Below are positions 17,453-26,494 of a stretch of 39,036 nucleotides of DNA, piece after piece. A program made the translations under genes and the position numbers. The number at the start of each line of letters is the position of its first letter. Positions within the stretch are counted from its first letter, which is position 1. Source of the stretch: Acidobacteriota bacterium (GTDB lineage: Bacteria > Acidobacteriota > Thermoanaerobaculia > Multivoradales > JAGPDF01); contig JACTMI010000047.1 of NCBI GenBank assembly GCA_014584695.1, forward strand, positions 1 through 39,036, given 5' to 3'. A model generated the notes under the pieces. It had not been told where the DNA came from, did no database searches, and saw nothing but the letters and a program-made list of their open reading frames with translations.

Positions 17453-19864
17453 ATGGAACCGATCCGGAGCCGCGGCGAAGCGCTGCTCGACGACTGGCGG
17501 GCGTGGAGCCGCGAGCGCGTCGACCGCACCGTTCCTTTCTTCCGGCGCCTGGTGGCGATCGGACGCCCCTTCCTCCTGCGCAACGACCTGCGCGCCGCGA
17601 TGGCCGAGGAGGTCGCGCGCGATCCGGCGCTCGCCGGCTCGCCGCTCGAGCGCGCGATCGAGCGCGCCCAGGAGGCGGCCACCGACGGCCATCGGCTGCT
17701 GTTCGCGCTGCGCCCGCGGGCGGGGGAATGGCGCCATGCCCAGGGCGACGTCGACAACGGCTTCGTCGAGCCGGTCTCCGCCGGGCGCTATCTCGAGTTC
17801 AAGGAGGCCCTGGTGCTCGGCCGGCCGGCCGATCCCTGGACGCCGGTCTTCGACCTCGGCCCCTTCGAGCGCGAGTTGCCACGGATGACCGAAGCGCGCT
17901 CGATCGGGCGCGGCGCCGAATTCCTGAACCGGACACTGTCGAACCGGCTCTTCCGCGCCGATGGCGAGGGCGTCCGGCGCCTGCTCGAGTTCCTGCGGCT
18001 CCACCACGCCTCCGGCCAGCAGCTCCTGGTCAGCGACCGAATCGAGAGCGTCGGCGCGCTGCGCACCGCCGTGCGGCGGGCGCTCGACGAGCTCGAAGAG
18101 CGCGCCGCCGACACCTCCTGGGCGGAGCTCGCGCCGGCGCTGCGCGCGCTCGGCCTGCAGCCGGGCTGGGGCAGGACCGCCGCCGGCGTTCGGGCGACTC
18201 TCGGACTGCTCGCCGATCTGCTCGAAGCGCCCGACCCGGAGACCGTCGAGCGCTTCCTGGCGCGGATTCCGATGATCTTCTCGGTGGTTGTCCTGTCGCC
18301 CCACGGCTGGTTCGGCCAAACCGATGTTCTCGGCCGCCCGGACACCGGCGGCCAGGTGGTCTACATCCTCGACCAGGTGCGCGCGCTCGAGCGCGAGATG
18401 CGGCGCCGGCTGGCCGAACAGGGGGTCGAGGTCGAGCCACGAATCCTGGTGGTCACCCGGCTCATCCCCGAGGCGGAGGGGACGACCGCCGATCAGCGCT
18501 ACGAGCCGGTCGCGGGCACCGAGCGCGCCGCGATCCTGCGGGTTCCGTTCCGCGACGCCGAAGGCGCGGTGCAGCCGCGCTGGATCTCCCGCTTCGAAAT
18601 CTGGCCCTGGCTCGAGCGCTTCGCCGGCGACGTCGAGCGTGAAGTGCTGGCCGAGCTCGGCGGGCGCCCCGATCTGCTGGTCGGCAACTACTCCGACGGC
18701 AACCTGGTGGCGACGCTGCTCGCCCGCCGCCTGGGGGTCACCCACTGCACCATCGCGCACGCGCTCGAGAAGTCGAAGTACCTGCTCTCCGACGCCTACT
18801 GGCGGGACCTCGACGCGCAATACCACTTCGCCGCCCAGTTCACCGCCGATCTGGTGGCGATGAACTCGGCCGATTTCGTCATCGCCTCGACCTACCAGGA
18901 GATCGCCGGCACCGCCGACGCCGTCGGCCAGTACGAGAGCCACGCCACGTTCTCGCTGCCGGGTCTCTACCGGGTCCAGCGCGGCATCGACGTCCACGAC
19001 CCGCGTTTCAACATCGTCTCGCCGGGCGCCGATGCGCGCGTCTTCTTCCCTTTCGGCGAGGGCGAGCGCCGGCTCGTCGGGCTGCGGGCCGAGATCGAAG
19101 CGATGATCTTCGGCGGCGCGCGACCGGACGCCCGGGGCGAGCTCGCCGAGCCGGAGCGGCCGCTGCTGTTCTCGATGGCGCGGCTCGACCGGATCAAGAA
19201 CCTGACCGGCCTGGTCGAGGCCTTCGGCCGGCACGAGCGCCTCGGCCGAATCGCCAATCTGCTGATCGTCGCCGGCCACGTCGACGCCGGCGCCAGCACC
19301 GACACCGAGGAGCGGGCCGAGATCGAGAAGATGCACGCGCTGATGGACGAGCTCGGGCTCGAGGGTCGCGTGCGCTGGCTGGGTGTGCGGCTCGAGAAGG
19401 GCCTCACCGGCGAGCTCTACCGGATCGTCGCGGACCACCGCGGCGCCTTCGTCCAGCCCGCGCTGTTCGAGGCGTTCGGCTTGACCGTGATCGAAGCCAT
19501 GGCGACCGGACTGCCGACCTTCGCCACCTGCTACGGCGGCCCGCTCGAGATCGTCGAGGACCGCGTCTCGGGCTTCCACGTCGATCCGACGCGGGGGCCG
19601 GAGATGGCCGACCGGATCGCCGACTTCCTCGAGGCCTGCGCCGACGATCCCACCCGCTGGGACGAGATCTCCGCCGGCGCGATCGCGCGCGTGCGCAGCC
19701 GCTACACCTGGGAGCTCTACGCCGAGCGGATGATGACCTTCGCCCGCACCTACGGCTTCTGGCGCTTCATGACCGACCTCGAGCGAGCCGGCGCCCACCG
19801 CTACCTGGATCTCTTCTATGCCCTGCAGTTCCGGCCGCTGGCGGAGAGGATCCGTCCGGCCTGA
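17453..19864 (+). CDS. sus: Sucrose synthase
   Basis: 803 residues, the usual length for sucrose synthases, starting at the ATG at 17453, two bases after the preceding stop; a longer open frame upstream is a shadow. The N-terminal region matches the regulatory domains of the family (VDNGFVEPVSAGRYLEFKE, about residues 100-118). The GT-B catalytic part contains HGWFGQTDVLGRPDTGGQVV (about 284-303), the sugar-binding segment THCTIAHALEKSKY, and the E-x7-E motif E673/E681 in FEAFGLTVIEAM. The enzyme reversibly converts sucrose plus NDP to NDP-glucose plus fructose. At the positions of the plant Gln/Asn pair linked to UDP preference, this protein has R646 and T652, so ADP preference, as in other bacterial enzymes, is inferred. 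Together with the two genes before it, it forms a complete sucrose synthesis and mobilisation module. Confidence 0.95.
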   Translation: MEPIRSRGEALLDDWRAWSRERVDRTVPFFRRLVAIGRPFLLRNDLRAAMAEEVARDPALAGSPLERAIERAQEAATDGHRLLFALRPRAGEWRHAQGDVDNGFVEPVSAGRYLEFKEALVLGRPADPWTPVFDLGPFERELPRMTEARSIGRGAEFLNRTLSNRLFRADGEGVRRLLEFLRLHHASGQQLLVSDRIESVGALRTAVRRALDELEERAADTSWAELAPALRALGLQPGWGRTAAGVRATLGLLADLLEAPDPETVERFLARIPMIFSVVVLSPHGWFGQTDVLGRPDTGGQVVYILDQVRALEREMRRRLAEQGVEVEPRILVVTRLIPEAEGTTADQRYEPVAGTERAAILRVPFRDAEGAVQPRWISRFEIWPWLERFAGDVEREVLAELGGRPDLLVGNYSDGNLVATLLARRLGVTHCTIAHALEKSKYLLSDAYWRDLDAQYHFAAQFTADLVAMNSADFVIASTYQEIAGTADAVGQYESHATFSLPGLYRVQRGIDVHDPRFNIVSPGADARVFFPFGEGERRLVGLRAEIEAMIFGGARPDARGELAEPERPLLFSMARLDRIKNLTGLVEAFGRHERLGRIANLLIVAGHVDAGASTDTEERAEIEKMHALMDELGLEGRVRWLGVRLEKGLTGELYRIVADHRGAFVQPALFEAFGLTVIEAMATGLPTFATCYGGPLEIVEDRVSGFHVDPTRGPEMADRIADFLEACADDPTRWDEISAGAIARVRSRYTWELYAERMMTFARTYGFWRFMTDLERAGAHRYLDLFYALQFRPLAERIRPA

Positions 19865-19887
19865 GACCGCGCGGACCGGCGCGACGG

Positions 19888-20334
19888 TCAGGCGGAGGAG
19901 TCGTCGTTCCAGGCCGCCGCGTCGCCGACCGCGATCTCGCCGTCGTCGAGCAGCTCGCCGTAGGCGCCGGCGCGCCAGTCGGGCAGCAGCGCCTCCTGGA
20001 GGCGCGGGTGGGCCTCGTTCATCCGCTCGCAGGGGCGGGTGTTGCCGTGGATGCGGATCCGCACCGCGCCGAGCTCGAGGATGCGGCCGCGGCTCTCGAG
20101 GTAGTCGATGCCCTCGGTCAGCACGTTGGCCCGCCGGGCGGTGAAGGCGACCGGCGCGCCGACCGCCGCCTCGGCGTCGCGCCAGCGCGCGAGGTCGATC
20201 AGCGTCACCTGGCGGCGCCCCCCCTGGTCGGCGTTGCCCTCGAGCCCGACGCCGGCGAGCGAGCGCGCCCGCTCGACCGGGTCCATCGGCCCCCGCTTCG
20301 CCCGCTTGATCCAGATCGCCGCGATGTGTCCCAT
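19888..20334 (-). CDS. MOSC-domain protein
   Basis: 148 residues. The MOSC pattern is visible: an early GLEGNADQGGRRQVTLID segment, a central LESRGRILELGAVRIRIHG strand region, and the conserved cysteine in TRPCERM. Stand-alone MOSC proteins act in sulfur carriage or as molybdenum-cofactor-dependent reductase components; the substrate here is unknown. It lies 31 bases after the second ABC exporter on the same strand and converges with sucrose synthase 23 bases away. It could ride at the end of the peptide-export operon, but functionally it looks like a bystander. A second possible start (Met17) is in frame. Confidence 0.8.
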   Translation of the reverse strand: MGHIAAIWIKRAKRGPMDPVERARSLAGVGLEGNADQGGRRQVTLIDLARWRDAEAAVGAPVAFTARRANVLTEGIDYLESRGRILELGAVRIRIHGNTRPCERMNEAHPRLQEALLPDWRAGAYGELLDDGEIAVGDAAAWNDDSSA

Positions 20335-20365
20335 CGCTCGAGTCTAGCGCGGCCGGCCGGTCGCC

Positions 20366-22504
20366 TCAGGGATGAGCGATCACCAGCAGCGACCGGGCGC
20401 GGCCGCGGACGAAGGTGAGCGCGCGCTCGAGATTCTCCGGGTCGAGCGCCGCGAAGCTCTCGTCGAGCAGCAGCAGCTCGGGATCCTGCAGCAGCGCGCG
20501 GGCCAGGAAGAGCCGGCTGCGCTCGCCGTGGGAGAGCTGCCAGCCGGTGTCGCCCACCGTCTGGAGCAGGCCGGCCGGCATGCGGTCGAGCAGCTCGCCC
20601 AGGCCGAGCCCGCGGCAGACCGCGTCGACCTCGTCGAGGTCGCGCTGGCTCGGCGGCCAGTCGCGCCCGAGCAGGGCGTTGAAGGCGAAGCTCTCGGTCA
20701 GCACGTGGTTCTCGTGGAACTGCGGCGCCGCCACCACCCGCTTGCGCCAGCCGGACTCGCCGAGGGTGTGGCGGTCGAGGCCGCCGAGCAGCAGCAGCCC
20801 CGAGGCCGGCGCGCGCCACCCGGCCAGCAGCGCCGCGAGCGTCGACTTGCCGCCGCCGGACGGCCCCTCGAGCAGGAGCTGGTCCCCGGCGGCGATCCGC
20901 AGATCGCAGCCGTCGAGCACCGGCTCGGGCCGGCCGGCGTGGCGGAAGACGAGATCGTCCGCTTCGAGCAGCGCCGGAGCGCCAGCCGGCGCGGTGCCGT
21001 CCGTCTTCGGCGGCGGCCCGACGCACGGCTCGTCGGCCGCGCGTGCCCCGGCCGCGAACAGCGGCGCCACCTGCCGCCAGGCGATTCCGGCGCCGGCGAG
21101 GTGGGCGATCCCCGCGCTCAGCCGGCGCAGCGCCCGGAAGGCGACGAGCAGGCCGCCGACCGCGATCGCGAGCCCGGCCGCGGTGCCGCGGCCGCCGACG
21201 AAAGCCGGCGCGAGCGCCAGCAAACCGAGCAGCAGCCAGCCGCGCGGCACCAGCGCCTGCAACTCTGCGTGGCTCACGTCCATCGCGCGCGAGCGCTCGA
21301 GATAGCGTGCCAGCGCGGCGTCTTCCGTGCGGTGCCAGGCCGCCGGATCCTCCTGCGCCAGCCGGGTGCGGTGCCCGATCATCCCCTCGACCAGGTCGTG
21401 CGTCATCGCCAGCCGCTCCTCGGTCCAGGCGCGCCGGCGGCGGTGGTAGCGGCCGGCGAGCGCCAGCGCGACGCCGGTCCAGGCGACCAGCAGGAGGGCC
21501 ATCGGCCAGCCCCCGGCGCCCAGAGCGAGCACAGCCACGGCGAGCGCGAGCTCGATTCCGGCGACCAGGCCGAGCAGGCCGCCGCTCAAGGCGAGCGACT
21601 CCATCGCCTCCGCCTCGACCACCCGGCCGAGCAGCTGACCGACTCCCTGGTGCCGGACCTCCTCCGGCTCGAGGCGCAGCGCCCCGGCGAGCAGGCGCCG
21701 CTTGAGCAGGGCGCCCGCGCCCAGCGCCACCGCGCCCTGCAGCCAGGTGACCAGCAGCTGGAACGGGATCAGCGTCGCGAGCAGCAGCGCCCACGACAGC
21801 ACCCAGCCGCGATCCATCCGGCCGGAGAGCGCCGCGCTGCCGACCAGCCACCAGGAGGCGAGCCAGAGCAGGTACTGCGCGGCGTGCGCGAGCGTGAGGC
21901 CCGCCAGGCGGCGCGACAGGCCGGCGCCCGCCGCCTGCGCCGCGAAGCTCGCCGCGGGAGGCGAGCGCAGCAGCCAGCAGACGCCGAGCGGCTCGCTGGC
22001 CAGGCGCTGGCCGAGCAGCGCCGCGCGGGCCCGCGCCCGCCGCCGCGGCGCCACTTGGGCCGCGGCGAGCACCGCTTCGACTTCCCCGGCGTGGCGCGCC
22101 GTGGCCGCGCGCCCGAGCGCCGCGCGGAGCGCCTCCAACGGCAGCCAGCGGCGGCGCAGATCGGCGCCCAGCACCAGGACGCGCCGGCGCCCGCCCCGCA
22201 AGAGCGCCAGGTCGCGGCGCTCCTCGCCGTCGAGCCGGAGCAGCGCCGGGCCGGCCCGCGCCAAGAGATCCGGAAGCTCGGCGTAGGTCAGCCGCGTCGG
22301 CTCGGCCTCGAGTCCCGCCGCCGTGGCGAGCGCCGCGATCGGCGCGGGCTCCGCCTCGCCGGACGCCCCGTCGGCGACCCCATCCCGCTGCGCTCGTTGC
22401 GCGCGCGCGAGGCCGCTCGCGCGCGCGAGCGCATCGATCGCCTCCGGCAACCGTGCCGCCGGCCAGAGGCACGCCTCGAGCTCGCGTCCGGTGCGGCGGC
22501 TCAT
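20366..22504 (-). CDS. ABC exporter, second subunit, with degenerate C39-like N-terminus
   Basis: 712 residues from the ATG at 22504, overlapping the upstream stop (ATGA). The first 150 or so residues resemble a C39-like fold without the catalytic residues (a stretch around LTYAELPDLLARAGPALLRL). A membrane domain with several helices (AQYLLWLASWWLVGSAAL, WVLSWALLLATLIPFQLLV, LLGLLALAPAFVGG) precedes an ATPase with Walker A GPSGGGKST (about 546-554), signature LSHGER (about 656), Walker B LLLLDES and a last-residue H-loop VIAHP. The protein ends one residue after the H-loop His, much earlier than in typical family members. Paired with a C39-ABC and an HlyD adaptor, it resembles the two-ABC export systems of NHLM-type peptide clusters. 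It probably forms part of the exporter for the repeat peptide encoded upstream (inference). Confidence 0.85.
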   Translation of the reverse strand: MSRRTGRELEACLWPAARLPEAIDALARASGLARAQRAQRDGVADGASGEAEPAPIAALATAAGLEAEPTRLTYAELPDLLARAGPALLRLDGEERRDLALLRGGRRRVLVLGADLRRRWLPLEALRAALGRAATARHAGEVEAVLAAAQVAPRRRARARAALLGQRLASEPLGVCWLLRSPPAASFAAQAAGAGLSRRLAGLTLAHAAQYLLWLASWWLVGSAALSGRMDRGWVLSWALLLATLIPFQLLVTWLQGAVALGAGALLKRRLLAGALRLEPEEVRHQGVGQLLGRVVEAEAMESLALSGGLLGLVAGIELALAVAVLALGAGGWPMALLLVAWTGVALALAGRYHRRRRAWTEERLAMTHDLVEGMIGHRTRLAQEDPAAWHRTEDAALARYLERSRAMDVSHAELQALVPRGWLLLGLLALAPAFVGGRGTAAGLAIAVGGLLVAFRALRRLSAGIAHLAGAGIAWRQVAPLFAAGARAADEPCVGPPPKTDGTAPAGAPALLEADDLVFRHAGRPEPVLDGCDLRIAAGDQLLLEGPSGGGKSTLAALLAGWRAPASGLLLLGGLDRHTLGESGWRKRVVAAPQFHENHVLTESFAFNALLGRDWPPSQRDLDEVDAVCRGLGLGELLDRMPAGLLQTVGDTGWQLSHGERSRLFLARALLQDPELLLLDESFAALDPENLERALTFVRGRARSLLVIAHP

Positions 22505-25206
22505 CGCCCCGCGCCCCCGGCGGCGGCCTCGACCAGGCGGCCCGCTTCGATCCGGAGCCGGCGCCAGAAGGGCGCCCGCCAGGTCCGCTCGGCGAGCGCG
22601 CGCTCGGCGGCGGCGAGCGCCGCGTAGCGCGAGTCCGGACGGGCCGCGAGCTCGCGCGGCGCGCCATCCTCGACCACCCGGCCCCCTTCGACCACCAGCA
22701 CGCGGTCGAACTCCGCGGTCTCGCCGACGTCGTGGGTGACGCACAGCAGCGTCGCCGTGCGCCAGTGCTGGCGCGACCGCGCGAGCAGCTGCCGCCGCTG
22801 CGGGCGCGCCAGGCCGCGGAACGGCTCGTCCAGGATCGCCAGCGCCACCCCCGGCCGCAGCAGCGCGCGCGCCCACCGGATGCGCTGACCCTCACCCCCC
22901 GAGACCAGACCGCCCCCCTCCCCGAGCGGCGTCTGGAGGCCGCGCGGCAGCTTCTCGACCAGCCCCCGGAGCTCGGCCGCCTCGAGCGCCGCGCCGCCGG
23001 CCGCCGCCGCGCCGGCGTCGGCGCCGTAGGCGAGATTGTCGAGCAGCGTCTGGTTCCACAGCTGCACCGCGGGATCGACCCAGACCGTCCGCCGCCGCAA
23101 GCGCGCGAGCTCTTCGCCCATCAGCGGCCGACCGTCGACGAGGACCCGGCCCCGCTCGGGCCGGTGCCAGCCGAGCAGCAGGCCGACCAGGCTCGACTTG
23201 CCCGCCCCGGAGGGACCGACGATCGCGACGTGGCTGCCGGCGGCGACTTCGAGGTCGAGGTCGTCCAGGAGGGTGTGCCCCGATGCCTGCACCCGGACTC
23301 CTTGGAAAGCGAGCGCGACGCCGGCGGTCGAGGGCACCGCCGGTCGCTCCAGGTCGTCCCCCGAAGCGACCACGGTGCCCGCGTCCTCTTCCGGCGCTCC
23401 CAGCGGCTCGAGCAGCCGCAGCGCGAGGCTCCGGTGCGCCGGGTACTGCCAGGCGAGCTGCGCCAGCTCTTCGCCGAGCACCGGCAACTGCAGCGCCCAG
23501 TAGACGAGCAGGAGGGCGCCGCCGCCGTCGCCACCCCGCTCGACGTGGCGCAGCAGGAGCAGCGCCGCGGCGCCGAAGCCGGCCACGAACTGCGCTCCTT
23601 CGATCGCGACCGCGGCGCGCTGGCGGCGCCGCCCGGCGCGCACCCAGTCGGCCACCAGGGCCTCGTGCTCCCGCCGGACGGCGCGCTCGGCGCCGTGCGC
23701 CCGCACCGCCAGCAGGCCGAGCAGGCCGTCGAGGTAGAAACGCCCGAGCGCCGCGGCGTGGCTGCGCAGCCTCAATTCGCGTTCCGTCAGCGTCGGCTGG
23801 GCGGCGAGCGGCAGCCCGAGCGCCACCGCCATCGCGAACAGGGCCCAGGGCGCGCTCGCCGGGTCGAGCCAGACGATGCCGGCGGTGGTCAGCAGCAGGG
23901 CGAAGGCGGCGCGCGCCAGCTCGCCTCCGAGCTCGGGCAGCTGGCGGATCTGGTGCACGGTGTGACCGCGCTCGGCCATGTCGGAAGTGAGCCGGCTGTG
24001 GAAGTAGCGGTCGCCCAGGCGGGGGATTTTCGACAGGAACGCGAGGCGCAGCCGCGCCTCGAGGTGCCGGCCGAACCGGAGCAGCCCGGTGGCGACCGGC
24101 AACTCGACCAGCAGCAGCGCGCCGGCCAGGGCCACGAGCGCCACCAGGGCGCCGAGCCGCTGCCCGGCCAGACCGAGCCGGTCGCCGAGGTCGAGCAGGC
24201 CGCGCAGCAGCAGCGCCTCGATCACCACACCGCCTGCGGCCAGCGCCAGCGCGCAGGCGAGCGCCGCGGGGGCGAGCGCGCCGTCGGCGCCGAGCAGCTC
24301 GAGCAGCTTTCGACCCGGCCGGGTCGGCGGCTCTTCGAGCACCGCCGCCAGGCCGGCCGGCAGGCTCGCGGCCTCGGCCTCGCCGGCCACGGCGAGGCTG
24401 GCCGAGGCTCGCCCAGCGATGTGCACCAAGACCGCGCCGCGCATCGCGAGCTGCGCGCCGCCGTCGGCGCCGGGCGCCGCCGGGCGGACCGACCAGGCGC
24501 TCGCGGGCAGCGCCGGCGTCTCCCCGCGGCGGCCCTCGGCGAACCAGCGCGAGAGCGCACGCGTCGCTTCGCGGCCCCGCGCCAGCCCGCCCGCCGCCAC
24601 CAGATCGACCGTCGCGCGCGCCGCGGCGTCGAGCGCCGCGAGGCCGCGCCAGCCCGGCTCGGCGAGCGCCGCGGCGTAGAGCTCGTCGACCTCGGCCGCG
24701 CCGACCCCCGCCGCCGCCAGGCGCCGCCCGAGCGCGAGGCGCAGGCTGCCGCTCGCCGCCCAGCCGCGCCAGGCATCGGCCGGCACCACCTGCTCGTGGG
24801 GGTAGACCTCGTCGAGAAAGCGGCGCCAGGGGACGAAGCGCCGGCCGATGCGCGGATCCATGAGCTGGAGCCAGGGCCCGTGCCGGCGCCAGGCGACCAG
24901 GAAGTGGGCGGGGCCACCCGGCGTGCGCACGACGACGATCGCCGGCAGCTGCTCGGGCAGCACGGCGTGGTCGACCGGCACCAGGATCTGCTCGGCGTCG
25001 AGCCCCAGCCGGCAGGCCACTTCCTGAAGCGTGTCGATCGAGGTGCCGTCGACGTCGGTTTGGCAGGCCTCGCGCAAGCGGCCGTAGCTGGCGCGGATCC
25101 GGTGCCCCTCGAGCAGGCACTTGAGCGCCGCCGGGCCGCAGTCCATGGTCGAGGTCTGGACCACCTCGGGGGCGAGCCAGCGCCGGCGCCGCCCCACCGC
25201 GCTCAC
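22501..25206 (-). CDS. C39 peptidase-containing ABC transporter (peptide exporter/protease)
   Basis: 901 residues from a GTG at 25206 that overlaps the HlyD stop (GTGA). The N-terminal C39 cysteine protease has a complete catalytic set: oxyanion Gln17, Cys23 in TMDCGPAALKCLLEG, His101 in GGPAHFLV and Asp117 in LMDPRIG. C39 domains cut after double-glycine motifs while the transporter exports the cargo. Between the peptidase and the membrane helices is an unusual extra segment of about 170 residues (about 130-300) rich in Ala and Arg. Membrane helices follow (about 310-600), then the ATPase with Walker A GPSGAGKSS (about 662-670), signature VSGGEGQR, Walker B AILDEP and H-loop CVTHD. The D-loop lacks the usual SALD (here FRGLARPQ). 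Its position between the HlyD and second-ABC genes and downstream of the repeat peptide suggests that peptide is its cargo. Confidence 0.92.
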   Translation of the reverse strand: MSAVGRRRRWLAPEVVQTSTMDCGPAALKCLLEGHRIRASYGRLREACQTDVDGTSIDTLQEVACRLGLDAEQILVPVDHAVLPEQLPAIVVVRTPGGPAHFLVAWRRHGPWLQLMDPRIGRRFVPWRRFLDEVYPHEQVVPADAWRGWAASGSLRLALGRRLAAAGVGAAEVDELYAAALAEPGWRGLAALDAAARATVDLVAAGGLARGREATRALSRWFAEGRRGETPALPASAWSVRPAAPGADGGAQLAMRGAVLVHIAGRASASLAVAGEAEAASLPAGLAAVLEEPPTRPGRKLLELLGADGALAPAALACALALAAGGVVIEALLLRGLLDLGDRLGLAGQRLGALVALVALAGALLLVELPVATGLLRFGRHLEARLRLAFLSKIPRLGDRYFHSRLTSDMAERGHTVHQIRQLPELGGELARAAFALLLTTAGIVWLDPASAPWALFAMAVALGLPLAAQPTLTERELRLRSHAAALGRFYLDGLLGLLAVRAHGAERAVRREHEALVADWVRAGRRRQRAAVAIEGAQFVAGFGAAALLLLRHVERGGDGGGALLLVYWALQLPVLGEELAQLAWQYPAHRSLALRLLEPLGAPEEDAGTVVASGDDLERPAVPSTAGVALAFQGVRVQASGHTLLDDLDLEVAAGSHVAIVGPSGAGKSSLVGLLLGWHRPERGRVLVDGRPLMGEELARLRRRTVWVDPAVQLWNQTLLDNLAYGADAGAAAAGGAALEAAELRGLVEKLPRGLQTPLGEGGGLVSGGEGQRIRWARALLRPGVALAILDEPFRGLARPQRRQLLARSRQHWRTATLLCVTHDVGETAEFDRVLVVEGGRVVEDGAPRELAARPDSRYAALAAAERALAERTWRAPFWRRLRIEAGRLVEAAAGGAGR

Positions 25207-26396
25207 GCGCCCGCCCCCGCCAGCGGGACGCCGCGGTCGCCGACCGGCCGCGCCAGGCGCCGGCCGGCGGCGCGCAGGACGAGCTCGGCCGGCGAGACGC
25301 GCTCGATCTCGACCTCGACCACGCCCGGCAGGCCGTGCTCGAGCGGAATCAGCGTCGAGGTCGCCGGCGTGAGCTCGAGCTCGACCCGGATGCGGCCGCG
25401 CTCGAGCTCGCTGGCGACCGCGGTGACGGTCGCCGCGACGGTGCCGAACTGCGCCCAGGAGAAGCCCTCCAGCCGCAGCCGGGCCGGCTGCCCCGGCCGC
25501 ACCCGGCCGAGCGCGGTCGCCGGGGCGAAGCTCGCCACGATGCGGACGCCACCGGGCGGGACGATCGCGCCCAGCCGCTCCCCCTCGTCGACCACCGCGC
25601 CGACGCGCAGCTCGGCCATTTCGCCGACCCGCCCGGCAACCGGCGCGCGCAGCTGGCGGCGGTCGACTTCGTGGGCCAGTCGCGCGACCGCCGTCGTCGT
25701 CGCCGCCGCGCGCCCCTCGAGCTCGGCGAGCGCCCCTTCGAGCGCCGCGATCCGGGCGCGGCGGTCCTCGACGCTCACGCCGAGGTCGCGCTCGAGCCGC
25801 GCCACCGCGAGGCGCTGGCCCTCGACCGCGGACCGACTCCGGCTCGCTTCGGCACGGGCGCGCAGCGCCTCGAGCTCGGCCGCCATGCCGGCTTCGAGCA
25901 ACCGCTCGATCCGCTCCGCCTCCTGCGCGGCGAGCGCCGCCACCGCCTCGGCCTCGCGCACGCGGGCGCGCGCTTCGTCGCGCGCCGCGCGCCCGCCGTC
26001 GAGCTGCGCGGCGAGGGCGCGTCGTTCGACCGTCACCTCGCCCGCGAGCGCTTCGAGCTGGGCCGCGAGGGTCGAGATCTGGCGCCGCTCCTGCTCGAGC
26101 CGCAGGCGCTCCGGCTCGGCGTCGAGCTCGACCAGGACCTCGCCCGCCTGCACTTCCAGACCGAGCTCGAGGCGCGAGGAGACGATCCGGCCGAGCACCG
26201 GCGAGGCGATGGGGTGCGCGGCGGCGGCAGCTTCGAGCCGCGCGCTCTCCGACAGCTCGTAGAGCGGCAGCTCCGCGGCGAGGAACCAGACCAGCCAGAC
26301 GGCGACGAGCGCCGCGGCGACGGCGAAGGCCACGAGCGACGGACGGAAGCCGTCGGTGTCGAGCGAGCGCAGCGTCCGGTCGAACGGCGTCGGCAC
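25203..26396 (-). CDS. HlyD-family membrane fusion / adaptor protein
   Basis: 397 residues from a GTG at 26396 with a very strong purine-rich ribosome site upstream; longer versions of this frame are shadows. After a short cytoplasmic start there is one membrane helix (SLVAFAVAAALVAVWLVWFL, about 20-40). Next comes a lipoyl-like half-domain (HPIASPVLGRIVSSRLELGLEVQ), a long coiled coil of Glu/Arg/Ala-rich heptads (about 90-225), the second lipoyl half (LRAPVAGRVGEMAELRVGAVV) and a beta-barrel region. HlyD adaptors link an inner-membrane ABC exporter to the outer membrane. It is translationally coupled to the C39-ABC gene. The expected outer-membrane TolC-type partner is not in the window and may be encoded elsewhere. 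Confidence 0.92.
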   Translation of the reverse strand: MPTPFDRTLRSLDTDGFRPSLVAFAVAAALVAVWLVWFLAAELPLYELSESARLEAAAAAHPIASPVLGRIVSSRLELGLEVQAGEVLVELDAEPERLRLEQERRQISTLAAQLEALAGEVTVERRALAAQLDGGRAARDEARARVREAEAVAALAAQEAERIERLLEAGMAAELEALRARAEASRSRSAVEGQRLAVARLERDLGVSVEDRRARIAALEGALAELEGRAAATTTAVARLAHEVDRRQLRAPVAGRVGEMAELRVGAVVDEGERLGAIVPPGGVRIVASFAPATALGRVRPGQPARLRLEGFSWAQFGTVAATVTAVASELERGRIRVELELTPATSTLIPLEHGLPGVVEVEIERVSPAELVLRAAGRRLARPVGDRGVPLAGAGA

Positions 26397-26397
26397 G

Positions 26398-26408
26398 TCC
26401 CTCCTCCT
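26398..26408 (-). promoter_or_regulatory. Strong ribosome binding site of the HlyD gene
   Basis: On the minus strand AGGAGGAGGGA lies just upstream of a GTG at 26396. It decides this start over the many upstream in-frame codons. It is far stronger than sites at the coupled genes downstream, suggesting that this start sets translation for the whole export module. Confidence 0.8.
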
Positions 26409-26434
26409 CTTCGAGCTGAACCGCGGGCGGGCGG

Positions 26435-26440
26435 ATTGTA
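26435..26440 (-). promoter_or_regulatory. Possible internal -10 element (TACAAT) before the HlyD gene
   Basis: The 98-base gap between the TPR and HlyD genes contains TACAAT (five of six matches to TATAAT) about 40 bases before the start, but no good -35 box. The same gap starts with a GC-rich imperfect hairpin. A secondary promoter or processing site for the exporter genes is possible. Confidence 0.25.
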
Positions 26441-26494
26441 GCCGCTCGGAGCACCGCTTCGGCCCGCGCCGCCCGCCCCGGCGGCGGGCTCGGC

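Noticed and set aside
19888-20334. MOSC gene as a functional part of the peptide-export system
   Set aside because: Same strand and 31 bases away, but MOSC proteins have no known role in peptide export; neighbourhood alone is too weak.
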